DNA from: Buxus sempervirens
Taxonomy: Eukaryota; Streptophyta; Magnoliopsida; Buxales; Buxaceae
Direction of reading: 5' to 3'
Assembly (NCBI GenBank): GCA_947561395.2
Contig: OX387182.1
Span: 32,543,949 to 32,607,948, forward strand
DNA: 64,000 nucleotides
Part shown: in pieces, positions 43,108-56,000 of the stretch
Numbering within the stretch: the stretch's first letter is position 1
Layout: the number at the start of each line of letters is the position of its first letter
The notes under the pieces: model-generated
What the model was told of the DNA's origin: nothing
The model's input: the letters and a program-made list of their open reading frames with translations, nothing else
The model's database searches: none
Program-made: the position numbers and the translations under genes

Positions 43108-43809
43108 ACAATGTTGGGCACATCATGTATATTTAATTACCAATGTGGAACTTGCAGCTCTATTAATTACCTTTTATACACTAGCTAGTTTAGCAAGTTA
43201 GAAATAAATACATGGCTGTGGTATGATTTCTGGTTACCATGCGGTCCTCTTTTTAAGAAGATAAGACATAGGATCATATGCGATTCAGGTTAATGCGCCA
43301 TTAGATGCAAGAGCGGAAGCCATTATTGGCCAAGACGAGTGGAGTGTACCTGTGGTTTCTTCACCTGATCGTCAAGAAGCATGGAATGTATTGCATAAGG
43401 TTCCAAGGCTGAATAGGAACATGCCTGATCTGTTAACTTGGGTTCGTTTAAAATCAGTGAGTTTAGCATCAAAGACCTTATAACGACATCAGAAACAACA
43501 AACCGGAGGTCATATGGAAAAACTTAGTTTGGTTTAACATGAATATTCCTAGACATGAATTCATTCTATGGCTTGTAATAAGGGAAAGGCATCTTACACA
43601 GGACAGGTTGGTAAGTATGGGGTGCTGAATAGGACGAAGTGCATCCTTTGCCAAGGGAACCAGGATATAATTCAACATATGTTTTTGGAATTAATGTCTA
43701 GTTCAACCTGTGGACAATATTGGGCATATCATGCATATTTACCCATGTGGAACATGCAGCTCTATTAATTACCTTTTATACGCTAGGTATAGTTTAGCAA
43801 GTTAAAAAT
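43108..43809 (+). repeat. LINE (non-LTR retrotransposon) 3' remnant between direct repeats
   Basis: At 43525-43685 the plus strand reads LVWFNMNIPRHEFILWLVI, then RERHLTQDRLVSMG, and after a frameshift LNRTKCILCQGNQDIIQHMF. This is the zinc-binding end (zf-RVT) of plant LINE reverse transcriptases. Flanking it, about 95 bp are present twice (43108-43206 and 43712-43809), about 90 percent alike by eye, ending in TAGTTTAGCAAGTTA. It is an old, frameshifted fragment; the duplication suggests a local rearrangement. Confidence 0.6.
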
Positions 43810-44083
43810 AGACTATTTAAAATGCATGCTATTTTTGTAGTACTAATAACTTTGACTGAATCTCCTTCTCCTCACTAAGTTCTAATACCTTTAGATATAC
43901 AGGCATCCAGACTTTCCCCTAAAGCCAAAGTTTCAGCCACTACTATGTACGTCATTTCATCAATTTCAAAAAAAAATTACCACATGAATCCACGCTTGAT
44001 TATATGAAACAATACAGCCTCCTAATAGCTTACATAATAATCATTAAACATCATCAGAAGAAAAAACCCCAATCAAATTTGTT

Positions 44084-47000
44084 TCAAGAATGATGGCTGT
44101 TCATAAGCATCTTGGCTGTCAACCCACAACCAAGAGCAGCATTAGGTATAGCTTTGATGCGGTCGACGCCTTCAGCAAAAACCACTCCCATACCCATGTG
44201 CAGATGAGGCTCAATGTGGCAATGGAAAGCCCACACACCAGGATTATCGGCGACGAATCTTATCGCAGTCCATCCGAATGGGAAGATCACAGCTGTGTTT
44301 CTGAACGGTGGGTTCTTTAAGTTCAACGTCTTTGCATCATTCTTCTCACTGAACTTCCCTTCTCCGTATCCCAATACCCAGAAATCATGTCCATGTAGGT
44401 GCCATGGATGTACCTCACTTACGTTCTCTTTTAATGCATTTGCGTTCTGAAGAATCACGTCTACAGTACTGTTGAAACTGAGGATGTAAACACCATTACC
44501 ATGGGTGGAATTCGGATTGATCGGTGGTTTCATCACGTCGTAGTTATCGGCAAAATTGTCGGGCGGGCTCTTGCTATCGAAGGCACCTTTCAGACCAAAT
44601 TTAAGGGAACCCAAGTAAGGAGTGGCTGGCAAAACCAAGGACACATTGTTGATGGCCCATTTGGTGTAGCCATTGATTTTGTTTTGGGTATTAAGCATGA
44701 ATATCCTGCGATTGTAGCTTTTCGGGGGCTTCGGCGAACTGTTTAAGGCCATGATTTTGCTGTAAAAGGATTTGCTGTGATCATAATCGTTCCAACGAGG
44801 TGTGATTGGAGGGGGAGAGCTAGGCAGCTTGGATGGTGAATTGGGGTGGTAGTTTAAGATGTTAAGGGCAGGAGGAGTTTTGGGTAGTCTTCCAACTACA
44901 CCTACTGATAACCAGTAGTTCATGGAGGGACTCTGATCTGTTGTAATTAGGACTGAGAAGCTCTCACCAGAATTTATTTCCATGTCGTCGACTGTAAATG
45001 GCTGGACGTAGTTCCCATCAGCCTCGACCACTGTCATCTTGTGACTCTGCAGATATTGACCTCCATGTCATATTTAGATAAGCAAGATGCAAATTAAATA
45101 ACTTTAATTATGCTGATAAACATATATATGTGATATCTACATATATAGAGGAGAGAATAAGATAAAAGAAATGAAAGCAAGTTGATTAAATCTCCATATA
45201 TATAAAAATGTTGCAAACGAATCCTCTTATCATGCAATGTGAGACACCGTCAGACTTGGTGACCTATTTTTCCACGTATTGACATATGCCAAAACAGTGC
45301 CCGGAAAAAACGAGTCACCGGTTCCTACCTTTCTCATATTGCACGGGTCGACATTCTATTTGAAGGTCACAACGTTGTGAATTTGAACTAAAAAAGTTAT
45401 TTAGGTTGAATGCACCAATCGTATTGGTGCACGAGATATTCGATGGAGATGCACTCGTACGTAAATAATTTTGTAAAAAGTTTCCAATTCATGAAAAGAT
45501 TAAGACGATATATGGTATGATTTTTTAAAATAGAAACAAAATAGAAAAGTTAGAAAAATTCTACTTTAAAAAATCAAAAAATAACTTTGAAAAGTTACAC
45601 TACGTGAATGATAATATAAGTCTCATGACTCTTACGAAAATTAAAGGGGATGATTGCAAGTAACAAAAACAACGAATTCAACGTCACGACAAAACAATAA
45701 TAATGACAGTGCAATATGTCATTTCAACATGGTTATAATGATTCTTTGTATTGTAATATGTCATTTCAACATGGTTACATTATTTCTTTGACTTGTCATG
45801 GTCATGACTTGTCATGGTCATGATGAATCTTATTTTACGTGGTAAAGATCCATTAAGCCATGAAATTATAACATAAAAGGTTGCAGCATTCCTTTTTATT
45901 ATAAATATATATAATATAAAAATAATTTATTTGGTCAAGATGGCATCTACGTTGTTCGCATTACCAGCCATTACTTTTAGATCTCCCTTTTTTCTTTCTA
46001 CTTGTCTTTCGACTCTTTCCTTCAAAGAAAAAGAAATTAATTATGACTACTTTTTGAACAAAGTAGCAAAGTATTCATCATGGCTGCAGAACAGAATCCT
46101 AACCAGCCAAAAGGGATTACTTTCATATTTAATATAATTATCAAACCACGTCATATAATTTCATTTTATTTGTTGACATCACATGATATATATGCTGGTA
46201 ACTTACCCCAATTGCCAAGTTGAGTGCAGAGAGTGAAGTGGTGCTTGTCACCCTGATCCTGTAAGTCTTATTGGGAAGTACATGGAGAATATGGGGTGCA
46301 CATTGCTCATTTCCTTTTATCTTGCATAGATTGGATGGCAACTTGCTAAAATGCGCAGCTAGTGAGCAGTTGTATTGTCCCCTCCCATTGATCAACAGAG
46401 ACTGAACCAAATATGCAAAGAAAGAAAGAGAGAAATTCACCAAAATGGAAAGCAACAATAATAATTTTTGAGAATCTTACAACACGAATAGTAAAAATAG
46501 AGAAGAAGAAGAACACATAAATTTAAGTGATTCGGCAATGTGCCTACGTATACTTTACTGTGTACGGCAAAATTTCCACTATCGAGAAATCAAATAGGGT
46601 TTCATCAATATATATATATACCAACCCTAAACCCAGTAATTTTTTTAAATCCAAAAAATACCCTGTACTGTATTGCAAGGGGCTTTGTTCCAGCACCCCC
46701 AACCTCGTTATTCTCCACGAGTCCAACTCATTCCTCATCACTTGGACCTAGAGTATGAATCACTGTTTCCAACGATAATAAGACTTACAAAGAAAGCTAT
46801 GATTATAGCTTCCTTTTCCTCTATTTGCAAAAGCAAAGAGAAGATCTAGTAAAGTAAGAATTGTACAAAGAAATTAAACTCTGTATGTCCCACCTGGGGC
46901 TCGCCGATCCAACGAAAGGGATTGGATGAGAGACCTACTTCTTGTTCATGGATGCTTTGATGCCACCAGTCGCTCAACAAAAGATTGAATTCTCCATCGT

Positions 47001-48074
47001 AATGGTAAGGCTCCCTTTTATCATCAGCAACATCAACGATCAAGGATCCGTATAAGCCAGCTGATCTTTGCATTCCATAATGCCCATGATAGAAATATGT
47101 TCCCGCCTACCATCATCACCACCGTTAGTTGTTATTTATATCATTTGTATTTAAAAAGCTTCATGAGTTCTTCTGTCTCATTCCTAGATATTAAGTGCTT
47201 AAAACCAAGTCTCTCCATAAGCCTAGGAGCTTTTGGAGCAATAGTTAGACACGTAACAAATGGTATCAAAGCCAACCATGATATCCGTGGTTTGAGTCTC
47301 GGAGGAGGCAACGTATAGATAGGCTAGATTAAAATGGCTTGATATTATGTATGGGCATGATACTAAATCATTGAATACTGATAGATGTGTAAAGCCACAA
47401 AGAGAGAAAGGGCTACCACTGCGTCAGTGGCAGCCGCCGTGGAGGTCAGCTGTGGAGGTGTAGTGAAATAGGGTCCTAGATGTTAAGTTCTTAACCAATG
47501 AAGTCTCCATAAACTTTGGGGCTTTTGGAGCAATGTTTAGGCACTCTTTCTACACACTGTGAATAAAGAATAATGAATAGAAATATATGGAACACATTAT
47601 CACCTTGTCAACCTTGAATCTGTAGACAAAAGTTTCTTCTGGGTTGATGACACACTGTGAAATAGATGCAGTCCCATCTGCCCATGGTGTCCCAAACTGA
47701 AACAATAGAAAACAATGGTAAAGACATACAAATATATCTTGAGCAGTAGAGAGAGACGAAGGCATCTATACCTGTCTAATACCATGCCAATGAATAACGA
47801 CTCCTTCTGTATGAAGCTTGTTCGTAAGCTCCACAACAATGGTGTCTCCGACTCTGGCTTTGATCGTTGGCCCGGGAAACTGGGCATTGATCCCCATGAT
47901 TATGTTCTCAACGCAATCGGGAGACCAGAACAGATAACCCACTTCCCATTTGAAGTGTATAGCTCTAGAAGCTGATGAGGAATGAATCAGAGACGAGAAG
48001 TACCACAGGAACAGAACAGCCGATCTGAGAGTCAGAGAACGACGATTAACCGGGAAACTGAGATGTGAAAGCAT
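44084..48074 (-). CDS. L-ascorbate oxidase (multicopper oxidase), five exons, apparently intact
   Basis: Exons on the minus strand: 48074-47772, 47696-47604, 47106-46894, 46401-46207 and 45046-44084. All have GT-AG borders and phase 0 joins, giving about 588 residues, close to the family length. A signal peptide ([12 protein letters not shown], then a hydrophobic run to SSSASRA) directs it to the apoplast; an upstream in-frame ATG at 48233 is less likely because it would place the signal internally. Copper ligands are complete: HWHGI (exon 1), YHGHYG (exon 3), [12 protein letters not shown] and [12 protein letters not shown] (exon 5, with Cys and axial Met of the type-1 copper). Family role: apoplastic oxidation of ascorbate by O2, affecting wall redox state and growth. 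No stop or frameshift is seen. A TATAAAAT about 200 bp upstream (near 48275, minus) is a possible promoter. It could also be a closely related ascorbate-oxidase-like protein. Confidence 0.9.
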
Positions 48075-48233
48075 TTCCTTGGTTGCTGCTTGAGAAAGCA
48101 ACTTAGAGGACTCAAAATCAGAAGATGAAAGGAGGAGAACGGTGGTAACAAGGGGCTTACTTTTGGCTTTTATGGGGACGGTGGTGAGTGTGTGGGGTTC
48201 CGAGTACATATTCCGAATACATCCTAAGGTCAT

Positions 48234-49380
48234 TTCTAAGAGAAACTACAGTAACAGTCAAATGCCATTCATTTTATATTATTTTAAAAATAGACATTAT
48301 TTTTTAATTACTGAGAATTTTGTGACCGAATCTGAATTATTAACAAAAAGAAAAAAAAAGAGGAAGCAAGAGAAATTGGGTTTGAGTGATGCTTTATTAT
48401 TGGTAATTGAAAATGAGTAATGCTTTTTAAATAATTGAGAACCAGTGTTATTTTAGTGTTGAGACTTTTTTTCCAAAAATATCTTTAAAAAATTTGTTAA
48501 CCTCGTTAAAACATGATAAGAAAGTAGATTGTTTACAAGTTTTCTTAAAAGGCATTTTTGGAAAAAAGTCTTCGTTGAACAGTAAAATTATACTAATTCT
48601 CAATTATTTTAAAGATTTTTATAACATTATAATTACCAATGAATAAGTGACAGAATGTGAGTTATCTTTAACTAAAAACCAATTTCCCCATTAAAAAAAA
48701 CCTTACACTAATTTTTCCCCAAATCGTCAATTCGTTATCATTTTTCTCCATTAAAACAACATGAACACTTATAGATCACTTTCCAATGAGATTCTGATTC
48801 CATGATACCGTTGGTCGAATACAGTATAGGCCCAATCCCGTTGGGCAACGAATTAGATGCGTTGTTAATACGTACTCAAGCAGGGTTCTTAGGATGGCTG
48901 GACTCGTAGGATTGCGTTAACGCTACAACAATGCACTTTGCACATGACTATGGGGCCTACAAGTGAATATTATGTCCTGTGTCTTGATATTATGGATAGC
49001 AACGGAGGTGAGTTTTGGTGAACCCGAATTCGCCCTTTAGAAGTTTAGATAATACCAGTTTAGATAATACCAAACCCTAACCTGCCCCTGTTGAGTTAGT
49101 AACTGGGCAGGACGGGTTTGACTTGTTGGAGGATAAAATGTAAAAAATAGTAATTTTTAGATAAAATATTTATTAATAAAATATATATTTTTATATATGA
49201 TATATATAAAGGTAATATTGTAAACATATAAAAAATTATAATTTAATATATAAGGTCGGGTTCAAGGCGGGTTGGGCTAATTAAACCCAAACCTGTCCCT
49301 AACACGGATTTAGCCATACCGAACCGAACCAATAGGGGTAGGGTAGGGCAGGTTACCCATTTAACCCATCCCTTGCCATC
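48234..49380. other. Upstream intergenic region of the ascorbate oxidase gene
   Basis: AT-rich, no supported gene. Contains the presumed promoter of the ascorbate oxidase gene at its left end. Confidence 0.5.
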
Positions 49381-49382
49381 CC

Positions 49383-49630
49383 CACTTTTTTTTTTTTTTT
49401 TTGGTAACTCGGGGTGTTCAGCCAGCTTGCGCGACCAACTAATCCCCAAGGCTTATGCAATCCCCCATCCCACACAAACCGGGTAATTACCAAGCCAAAG
49501 GCCTTGGGGATGGCCCTAAGAAGTTGCACCTAAGAGAGTTCGAATCTAAGACCTTAGAAGGTGCATCCCTCAAGGCCCCAAGCATTGACTACCAGGGAGG
49601 AATTTGGACTACAAACAATATGGCCCCCAC
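49383..49630 (-). repeat. SINE-like sequence with poly(A) tail
   Basis: On the minus strand a body of about 225 bp ends in a run of about 20 A (T run at 49387-49402 on plus). The internal GATTCGAACTC (near 49540) resembles a pol III B box (GGTTCGANTCC); a weak A-box-like TGGTAGTCAATG lies about 50 bp before it. This fits a tRNA-derived SINE. No target duplication could be fixed by eye. Confidence 0.45.
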
Positions 49631-49677
49631 TCAAATAGGAGTCTTAAGTTGGGTAGACTAATAATAGACTAAATTTC

Positions 49678-50430
49678 TTTTTTTTTTTTGTGCTGCGTGC
49701 GCTTGCGTTAAGGTAATGAATTCATCGTAGACTTAATCAAGGATCCACTCCCTCTTCAGCAAAATAAAGCGAGAATGCTCGGGAGTGTACCTCCAGCTTA
49801 GACAATAGCCTAATTTGCCACACAGCGCAAATCACGCGAGTCCAAGAACATCGTGCTCCCCTTTAAAAGGTAAGTGTTTGGTGCATGTGTACCCGTTCCC
49901 CAACTACGCCTAAATCCTGGCTATGCGCTTGGCAGGCAATGCCTACGAACAATGTTAAAAAAAAGGTAGAGACCAAACTTTTTTTTGGATAGCGAATGTG
50001 CTTAGACTTGAACCCATGTTATCAAGCTGCTAGCTTCAGCATATTAACATGGCATCAAAGTGACTTCCCCTTAAGGTAAGGAAATCCTTCAAGATGTGAC
50101 CTGCGATGGAAGATATCATAGTATTGATGACTCGCTTTTCGAATCACAAGATACCCCTTGTGCATCACATACCAACGACTGATGACTGGCGATGAAAACG
50201 GGTCATTGGTCCTATGACATCTCACATTATAGGAAATATTGTAGGCTCACATTGTAAAGGATGTGAATTCCCCTATAACATAATAAAATTAATGAGGATT
50301 ATATTAGAAGGATGCATGGAGAATTACAAAATATGACAAATAATTAAGATTTAAATGGTAATGGGTTCGTATTATTTGATTATGTTAATTTATGTTTTGA
50401 TTATTGTAGATGACCGTTTCTGTAACTTGC
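49678..50430. other. Intergenic sequence with possible second SINE-like remnant
   Basis: Starts with a run of T at about 49678-49689. A minus-strand GGTTCAAGTCT near 50013 resembles a B box. Nothing else is recognised up to the CACTA end at 50431. Confidence 0.3.
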
Positions 50431-50602
50431 ACTACAAAAAGGCAGGGTTTTAGCGGCGGGCCAAGACCACCGCTAAAACCCAGAAGCCCGCTGCTAAAAC
50501 AAATCACGAACGACGGCTGTCCGCTGGTAATTGTTCGGTCGCTAATTCCTTTAGCAGCGGGCCACACATTCATCTAGAAGCGGGCAGGCCCGCCGGTACA
50601 GG
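50431..50602. mobile_element. Left end of a second CACTA transposon
   Basis: Starts CACTACAAAAAGGCAGGG, followed by inverted subterminal motifs such as TTTTAGCGGCGGGC and CCCGCTGCTAAAAC within 170 bp. It differs in sequence from the CACTA element at 34541. It is cut by the Tekay-like LTR at 50603; the other end must lie beyond the window. Confidence 0.72.
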
Positions 50603-50636
50603 TGTAAGACCCTGATTTTTGGTGAGTTTATTTTTG

Positions 50637-50682
<46 letters not shown>
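50637..50682. repeat. ATT/TTA microsatellite
   Basis: About 15 perfect trinucleotide units inside the LTR, 35 bp from its start. Confidence 0.95.
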
Positions 50683-52189
50683 AAAAATATAGCTTGGGCG
50701 TTTGTTAACCTAAGTGGCCGGAACATGTAGGGTTTTCAGTGGGCGAGCGTGCATAGGATCAAGGAATTGAAAGAGTTATCGAGCGGCGTATGTATCACAA
50801 GGTAAATATACCAAAAAGGGAAAGTAGGGTTTTGGGTTTATAGAAATAATCGTATCATACTTATGGAAATACTTTTCGTTAGTCTCGTTATCTGGAGAAC
50901 TGGGCGACTTGGCGATTGCGGCTGGAATGGCGATTAGGGTTATTCCCGTGAAGAACAAGAATCGGAAGAACTACTAGGAGGTTATTGGAGTCGGATTTCT
51001 GCGGGTTATTTCTCTCGCGAGCAGAGGATTCGTTCGGCTACCCTTTCATCTTCGCGCGCAGCCGGAGTCGTGCTCGGCCGGTTGTGGAAGAGGCTGTTGT
51101 TCTGGGATTAAGCGCATACTGGTGAGTAGCACTGATTTAAAACCGAGGTTTTAGTTTTCTTCGTGACATATTTCGAATGCCATGGTTGTATTGTAAGTTC
51201 TGGGTTTTCTGGAATGCCGTGAGTCCGAACGTCAGATTGAAAATTTACTTGAAATTAAAGATGTTTAGATTAAATCCAAAAGTTGTTGGGAAGTCTTCTA
51301 GGAGCATTGGGAGTGTATTGGAGCAATTACAGACCTAAACAAACCAGCCAGAATTGGAGATCTCGAAATAACAGAGACTTGAAAATCGCAGTGGGTATCC
51401 GCCCACTTGCGCCCACTTCGGGAAGTAGGCGCATAGAAATATTGATCTGGCGCCGAGCTCGCGCCCACTTGGCGCTCAGCTCGCGCCCACTTAAAATCGA
51501 TGCGCCTATCTCGTGCCTATCCCGCGCTCTTCTCGCGCCTTTCTCTCGCTCAGCTCGCCCTCACTTAGCGTCGAGTGAGCGCATACCCAATTATACTTGC
51601 CGAATTTGATTTCCGACTGAACCAAGGGGGATTTTGATGTCTTGGGGTTTATACCACTTCACCAATCACTTGTTTGGTAACCTTGGAACCTGCATTTCTT
51701 ATTTAATTCCTAGGAGAATTCTAGTGGCAAATTCTTAAAGGCTTCTAAGGTTGAGTTAGGTTATTTTATACATGTTGTGCTGGATACCAAAACACTAGGA
51801 GTTCTTAGTTGTTTTCTCCTCGAATTTATACACTGTTCTAATTGAGAAAATTATTGACTTCTGGTTTCATTTGTTTGGAAAATTCTGAATGTATTGTCTT
51901 GTTATAAATAACTGTGTTTTGTATTCAAATGGCATGGTTTGTGGAAATGAGAAATACTGAAAGTATTGAGATACTATTTGGTCCAGAGGGATAGGTGATT
52001 AACTGTGATGAGATATATATGATGTGGAATGAATGGTTTTACTTTAATGTTGGAATTGAGATTATACGATGTTTTACTGTTTTGGTTTAGCTTGTCCTGG
52101 ATCCAGAGTCTAAGCTTAGTAATGTAATGTTATTTGTTGGTTGTTGGAATTGCATAGCCTTGTGTGTTGCCACGACCGGTGTAGAGCAG

Positions 52190-52305
52190 CCAGAAACCCT
52201 GAGTAGGCCTGGTTGTCAATGCAGAAACCCGGGGAGTAGGCCTTTATTGGATGACGAAACCCTGAGTAGGCCGTCATTTCAGAGTTTCCGAAACCCTGAG
52301 TAGGC
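52190..52305. repeat. AAACCCTGAGTAGGCC subrepeats in the Tekay-like LTR
   Basis: Four copies, one variant (AAACCCGGGGAGTAGGCC), spaced about 20-45 bp. Same set, reversed, in the solo LTR at 12870-12972. Confidence 0.82.
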
Positions 52306-52919
52306 CGGAACTGTGTACATGGAGGTGTGGAGTGTCTACTTGGCATGTTTAATTTATCAACTAAACGATAGTCATGACATTGACCAATCGATGTGTTGCC
52401 GTACTTAACTGAGATGTGATTTGACTGATGAAATGGGTTTTGGTTTGAACTTGAAATTGATATTAGTTGTTTAATCGTACGGAATGTTTATCGATGCATA
52501 GTTTTGAACTGTGATTAACTATTTCTGCATGCATGTGCTACTCGCTGAGATATTCGTATCTCACTCTGTTGTTTTGTTTTGATTTTCAGATACTCGTGGT
52601 GAGGCGACTACTGGGGTAGATCCTGCTGAGGCTTATAGGGAGGAAGATTACTAATACCTTCCTTAGACTTGTAGGTTATCTTGTTCCAAATTTGAGTACT
52701 TTGAATATTTGAGGTGTATTAAAGTCTAATTGGGGGTTGAACCATATGATTCTAGTTAAGTTCTAAATGTTACATTTCTTGGATAAATCAAATTGTGCAC
52801 TCTGACAGGTTATAGTAGATGATTATCCAGCGATCATAATTGATTTACGATCCTTGCCTAACCTCCGTGAGACGTGTTATATCTTTATTGAACAACACGG
52901 ATCCGGGGCGTTACAGAGA

Positions 52920-52932
52920 TGGTATCAGAGAC
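52920..52932 (+). other. Primer-binding site, initiator tRNA-Met type
   Basis: TGGTATCAGAGAC lies 4 bp after the LTR. It matches the common plant PBS TGGTATCAGAGC complementary to the 3' end of initiator tRNA-Met, except near the end. Confidence 0.88.
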
Positions 52933-53070
52933 TCAAGCTGGAAAATTTGAGGTTCCTAGGTAGTATGACCATGGAAAACCCTTGGGAATTATTGTGCGTA
53001 CGTTAGATAGAACCATGAGGATTAGAAGAGAGTTCCTAACTAGTGTGGTATTTTGTGCTTACAGGTATAC

Positions 53071-56000
53071 ATGGCCGGTAGAGGCAGACGTGCGAGGGCT
53101 GTGGATTGTCCCGAGGGGGATATGCCACAGGAGCAGCCACCTGCACCACCACGGGGAGCCCCACCACCAGTGGAGGACATTTGGGCTGCGGTTGGCTCAC
53201 TTGCCCACCTCCTTGCGATGGAGAGGGAGGAAAGGATGAGTCAAACTGGGAATGGAAATGGCCAGTGAAATGGTCAGGGAGCTGCAGTGGATCAGCAGCG
53301 GATGAGAGAGGAGTGTTCCTTGAGGGACATCGATCAGTTCAGGAAGCTGACTGTCCCGCCATTTTATGGAGTTCCAGATCTGTTGGAGGCGGAGAGCTGG
53401 GTGGCTAGAGTGGAGCGCATGTTTGACACGATGGACTGTCCCGAGGACCGGAGGGTGAGACTGGCTACTTTCACCCTAGAGGGCGAGGCTCAGCATTGGT
53501 GGCAGTCATTACGGAGACAAGCGGTAGATGGGATACAGATGACTTGGGACCAGTTCAGGCAGGTCTTCTATGAGCAGTATTTCTCGGCAGAGGTGAGGTT
53601 GCAGAAGGAGAGAGAGTTCATGGATATCTCTCAGGGATCCTTGACCGTAGTACAGTATGAGGCTCGGTTCGCAGTTCTTTCTTGATTCGCTCACCATATA
53701 GTGCATGATGAGCAGAGGCGCACCCAACATTTCAAGAGAAGACTGAGGGCAGACATCAGGCGCATGGTCTCAGTGCTGATGTGCACCAGATACTCTGATC
53801 TGGTGGGGAGAGCTCTGCGGGTTGAGAGAGAGATTAGAGATTCAGGGACTGAGCAGAGCAGAGTTAGAGCACAGCCGAGCGGCACAGAGACACGGAGGGT
53901 CCCGGATAAGGACAAGAGACCGAGGATCGACTATGGACAGAGAGATAGGAGTGGCTCAGGAGGTTGCTTCAGTTGCGGCCGATTTCACATCCCAGGTCCA
54001 TGCGTATCACCGCCAGGCGCGTGCTTCAGATGTGGCCAGCATGGGCATCGGGTTGCTGACTGTCCACACCCGAATACTTACTAGTTACTCAAGCCAGCCC
54101 TTACTGCACCTACGGATACCCGGTCGGCCGAGGCTTCGAGATTTCAGTATTCTAGACTCGTGCCAGCACTACCAGCACCGCCGGGATTTCAGGGTCAGAG
54201 CCGTAGGGGATATCAGAGGCAGCGGGCACCGCAGAGGCAGCAGGCACCACCCCCACGCCCTCAGAAGACTAGAGTGTATGCAGTAGCAGCTCAGGAGGAT
54301 GAGCCTGAGGAGGGGCATGTTGAGGAGGCTCGTGAGGAGGAGCCAAAGGCGCCACAGTTGGTTGGAGGTATTCTTTTCATTCATGGTAGATCAGCCATAT
54401 GTTTGTTTGATTCGGGTGCTTCTAGGTCTTTCATTACTCCTGTTTGTGCATGCCGTATTGGTTTGGTTCCTTCCACACTCGAGTCTAAGTTACTTGTACA
54501 CACACCGTTAGGGGAAGCCACTAGAGTACAGACCGTATTTAGGGATTGCATGATCAGGTTGGGTTCTTTGGAGTTGCCAAGGGACTTGGTAGAACTGGAA
54601 TTCGGGGAGTTTGATGTGATTCTAGGCATTGATTGGCTTTTTCGACACCATGTGAGCATCGATTGCTATAGGGGTACCATTATGGTGTGTTAGCCAGACC
54701 AGCCAGTGCACTGTTTCCGATGTGAAGGGTTGAGAACTCGGATCAGTTTGGTAGCATCCATTGAGGTGGAGGAGACAGAGTCTATGGCACTTAGTCTTTC
54801 TAGTGTGCCTGTAGCATCAGAGTTTGATGACATATTCCCAGACGATTTACCGGGATTACTGCCACCTAGAGAGGTTGAGTTCAGTATATGACTCTTACCT
54901 GGTATGGCACCCGTATCCAAACCGCCATACAGAATGTCACAACCTGAGAATCACGAGATGAAGAAACAGTTGGATGAACTGGAAGCGAAGGGTTTTATTA
55001 GACCCAGTGTGTCACCATGGGGTGCACCGGTCCTGTTTGTCCAGAAGAAGGATGGGTCGATGCGGATGTATATAGATTACCGCCAGTTGAATCAAGTCAC
55101 TATCAAGAATAAGTATCCGTTACCTCGGATTGATGACTTGTTTGACCAGTTGAGGGGAGCGTCTTGGTTTTCTAAGATCGACCTGAGATCTGGATACCAC
55201 CAGTTGAGAGTAGCCCCAGAGGATATAGAGAAGACGGCTTTCCGTACTCGATATGGGCACTACGAGTTCCTGGTTATGCCTTTTGGGCTAACTAATGCCC
55301 CAGCTGTTTTCATGAACCTAATGAATCGGATATTTCACACCCACTTGGACAGCTTTGTGGTTGTGTTCATTGACGATATTCTAGTGTATTCTCGAAGTAG
55401 AGAGGATCATGTACGGCACCTCCGAACCGTATTGTAGACATTGAGAGAGCACAGATTGTATGCCAAGTTTAGCAAGTGCCAATTTTGGTTAAGAGAAGTG
55501 AGTTTCTTGGGACATGTGATTTCAGGAGATGGGATAGCAGTGGACCCAGCTAAGGTTCAGGCTGTGGCAGATTGGTCTAAACCTTCGTCGGTGACTGAGG
55601 TACGGAGTTTCTTGGGAATGGCGGGTTATTATAGAAGGTTCATCAAGAACTTTTCCCGAGTGGCGGCACCTTTATCTAACCTCACTAAGAAGGCTGTGAA
55701 GTTTGAGTGGGACGACAAGTGTGAGTCTAGTTTCCAAGAATTGAAGGGCAAACTGTCTTCAGCTCCTGTCTTGATTGTGCCATCAGTGAGTGAGGGGTTT
55801 TCGATCTATTGTGATGCTTCTCGAGTAGGGTTGGGCTGTGTTTTGATGCAGCAGAGGCGTGTGGTAGCCTACGCTTCAAGGTTGCTACGCACTCATGAGA
55901 AGAATTATCCTACGCACGATCTAGAGTTGGCAGCGATCGTATTTGCACTTAAGTTATGGAGGCACTATTTAATGGGAGCCCAATTCGAGATATTCTCAGA

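Larger units (their letters stand above)
50603..52915 (+). repeat. 5' LTR of the Tekay/Del-like element
   Basis: 2,313 bp, TGTAAGACCC ... GGGGCGTTACA. It contains a TTA/ATT microsatellite near its start and the AAACCCTGAGTAGGCC subrepeats at 52190-52305. It lies directly before the PBS. Confidence 0.92.

Noticed and set aside
45700..45830. Short repeats (CTTGTCATGGTCATGA and ATGTCATTTCAACATGG) as a mobile element
   Set aside because: Only two copies each, within intron 4, without termini; likely local slippage.
46527..46751. Short plus- and minus-strand ORFs at 46527-46758 in the ascorbate oxidase gene
   Set aside because: They lie in intron 3 and show no recognisable protein features.
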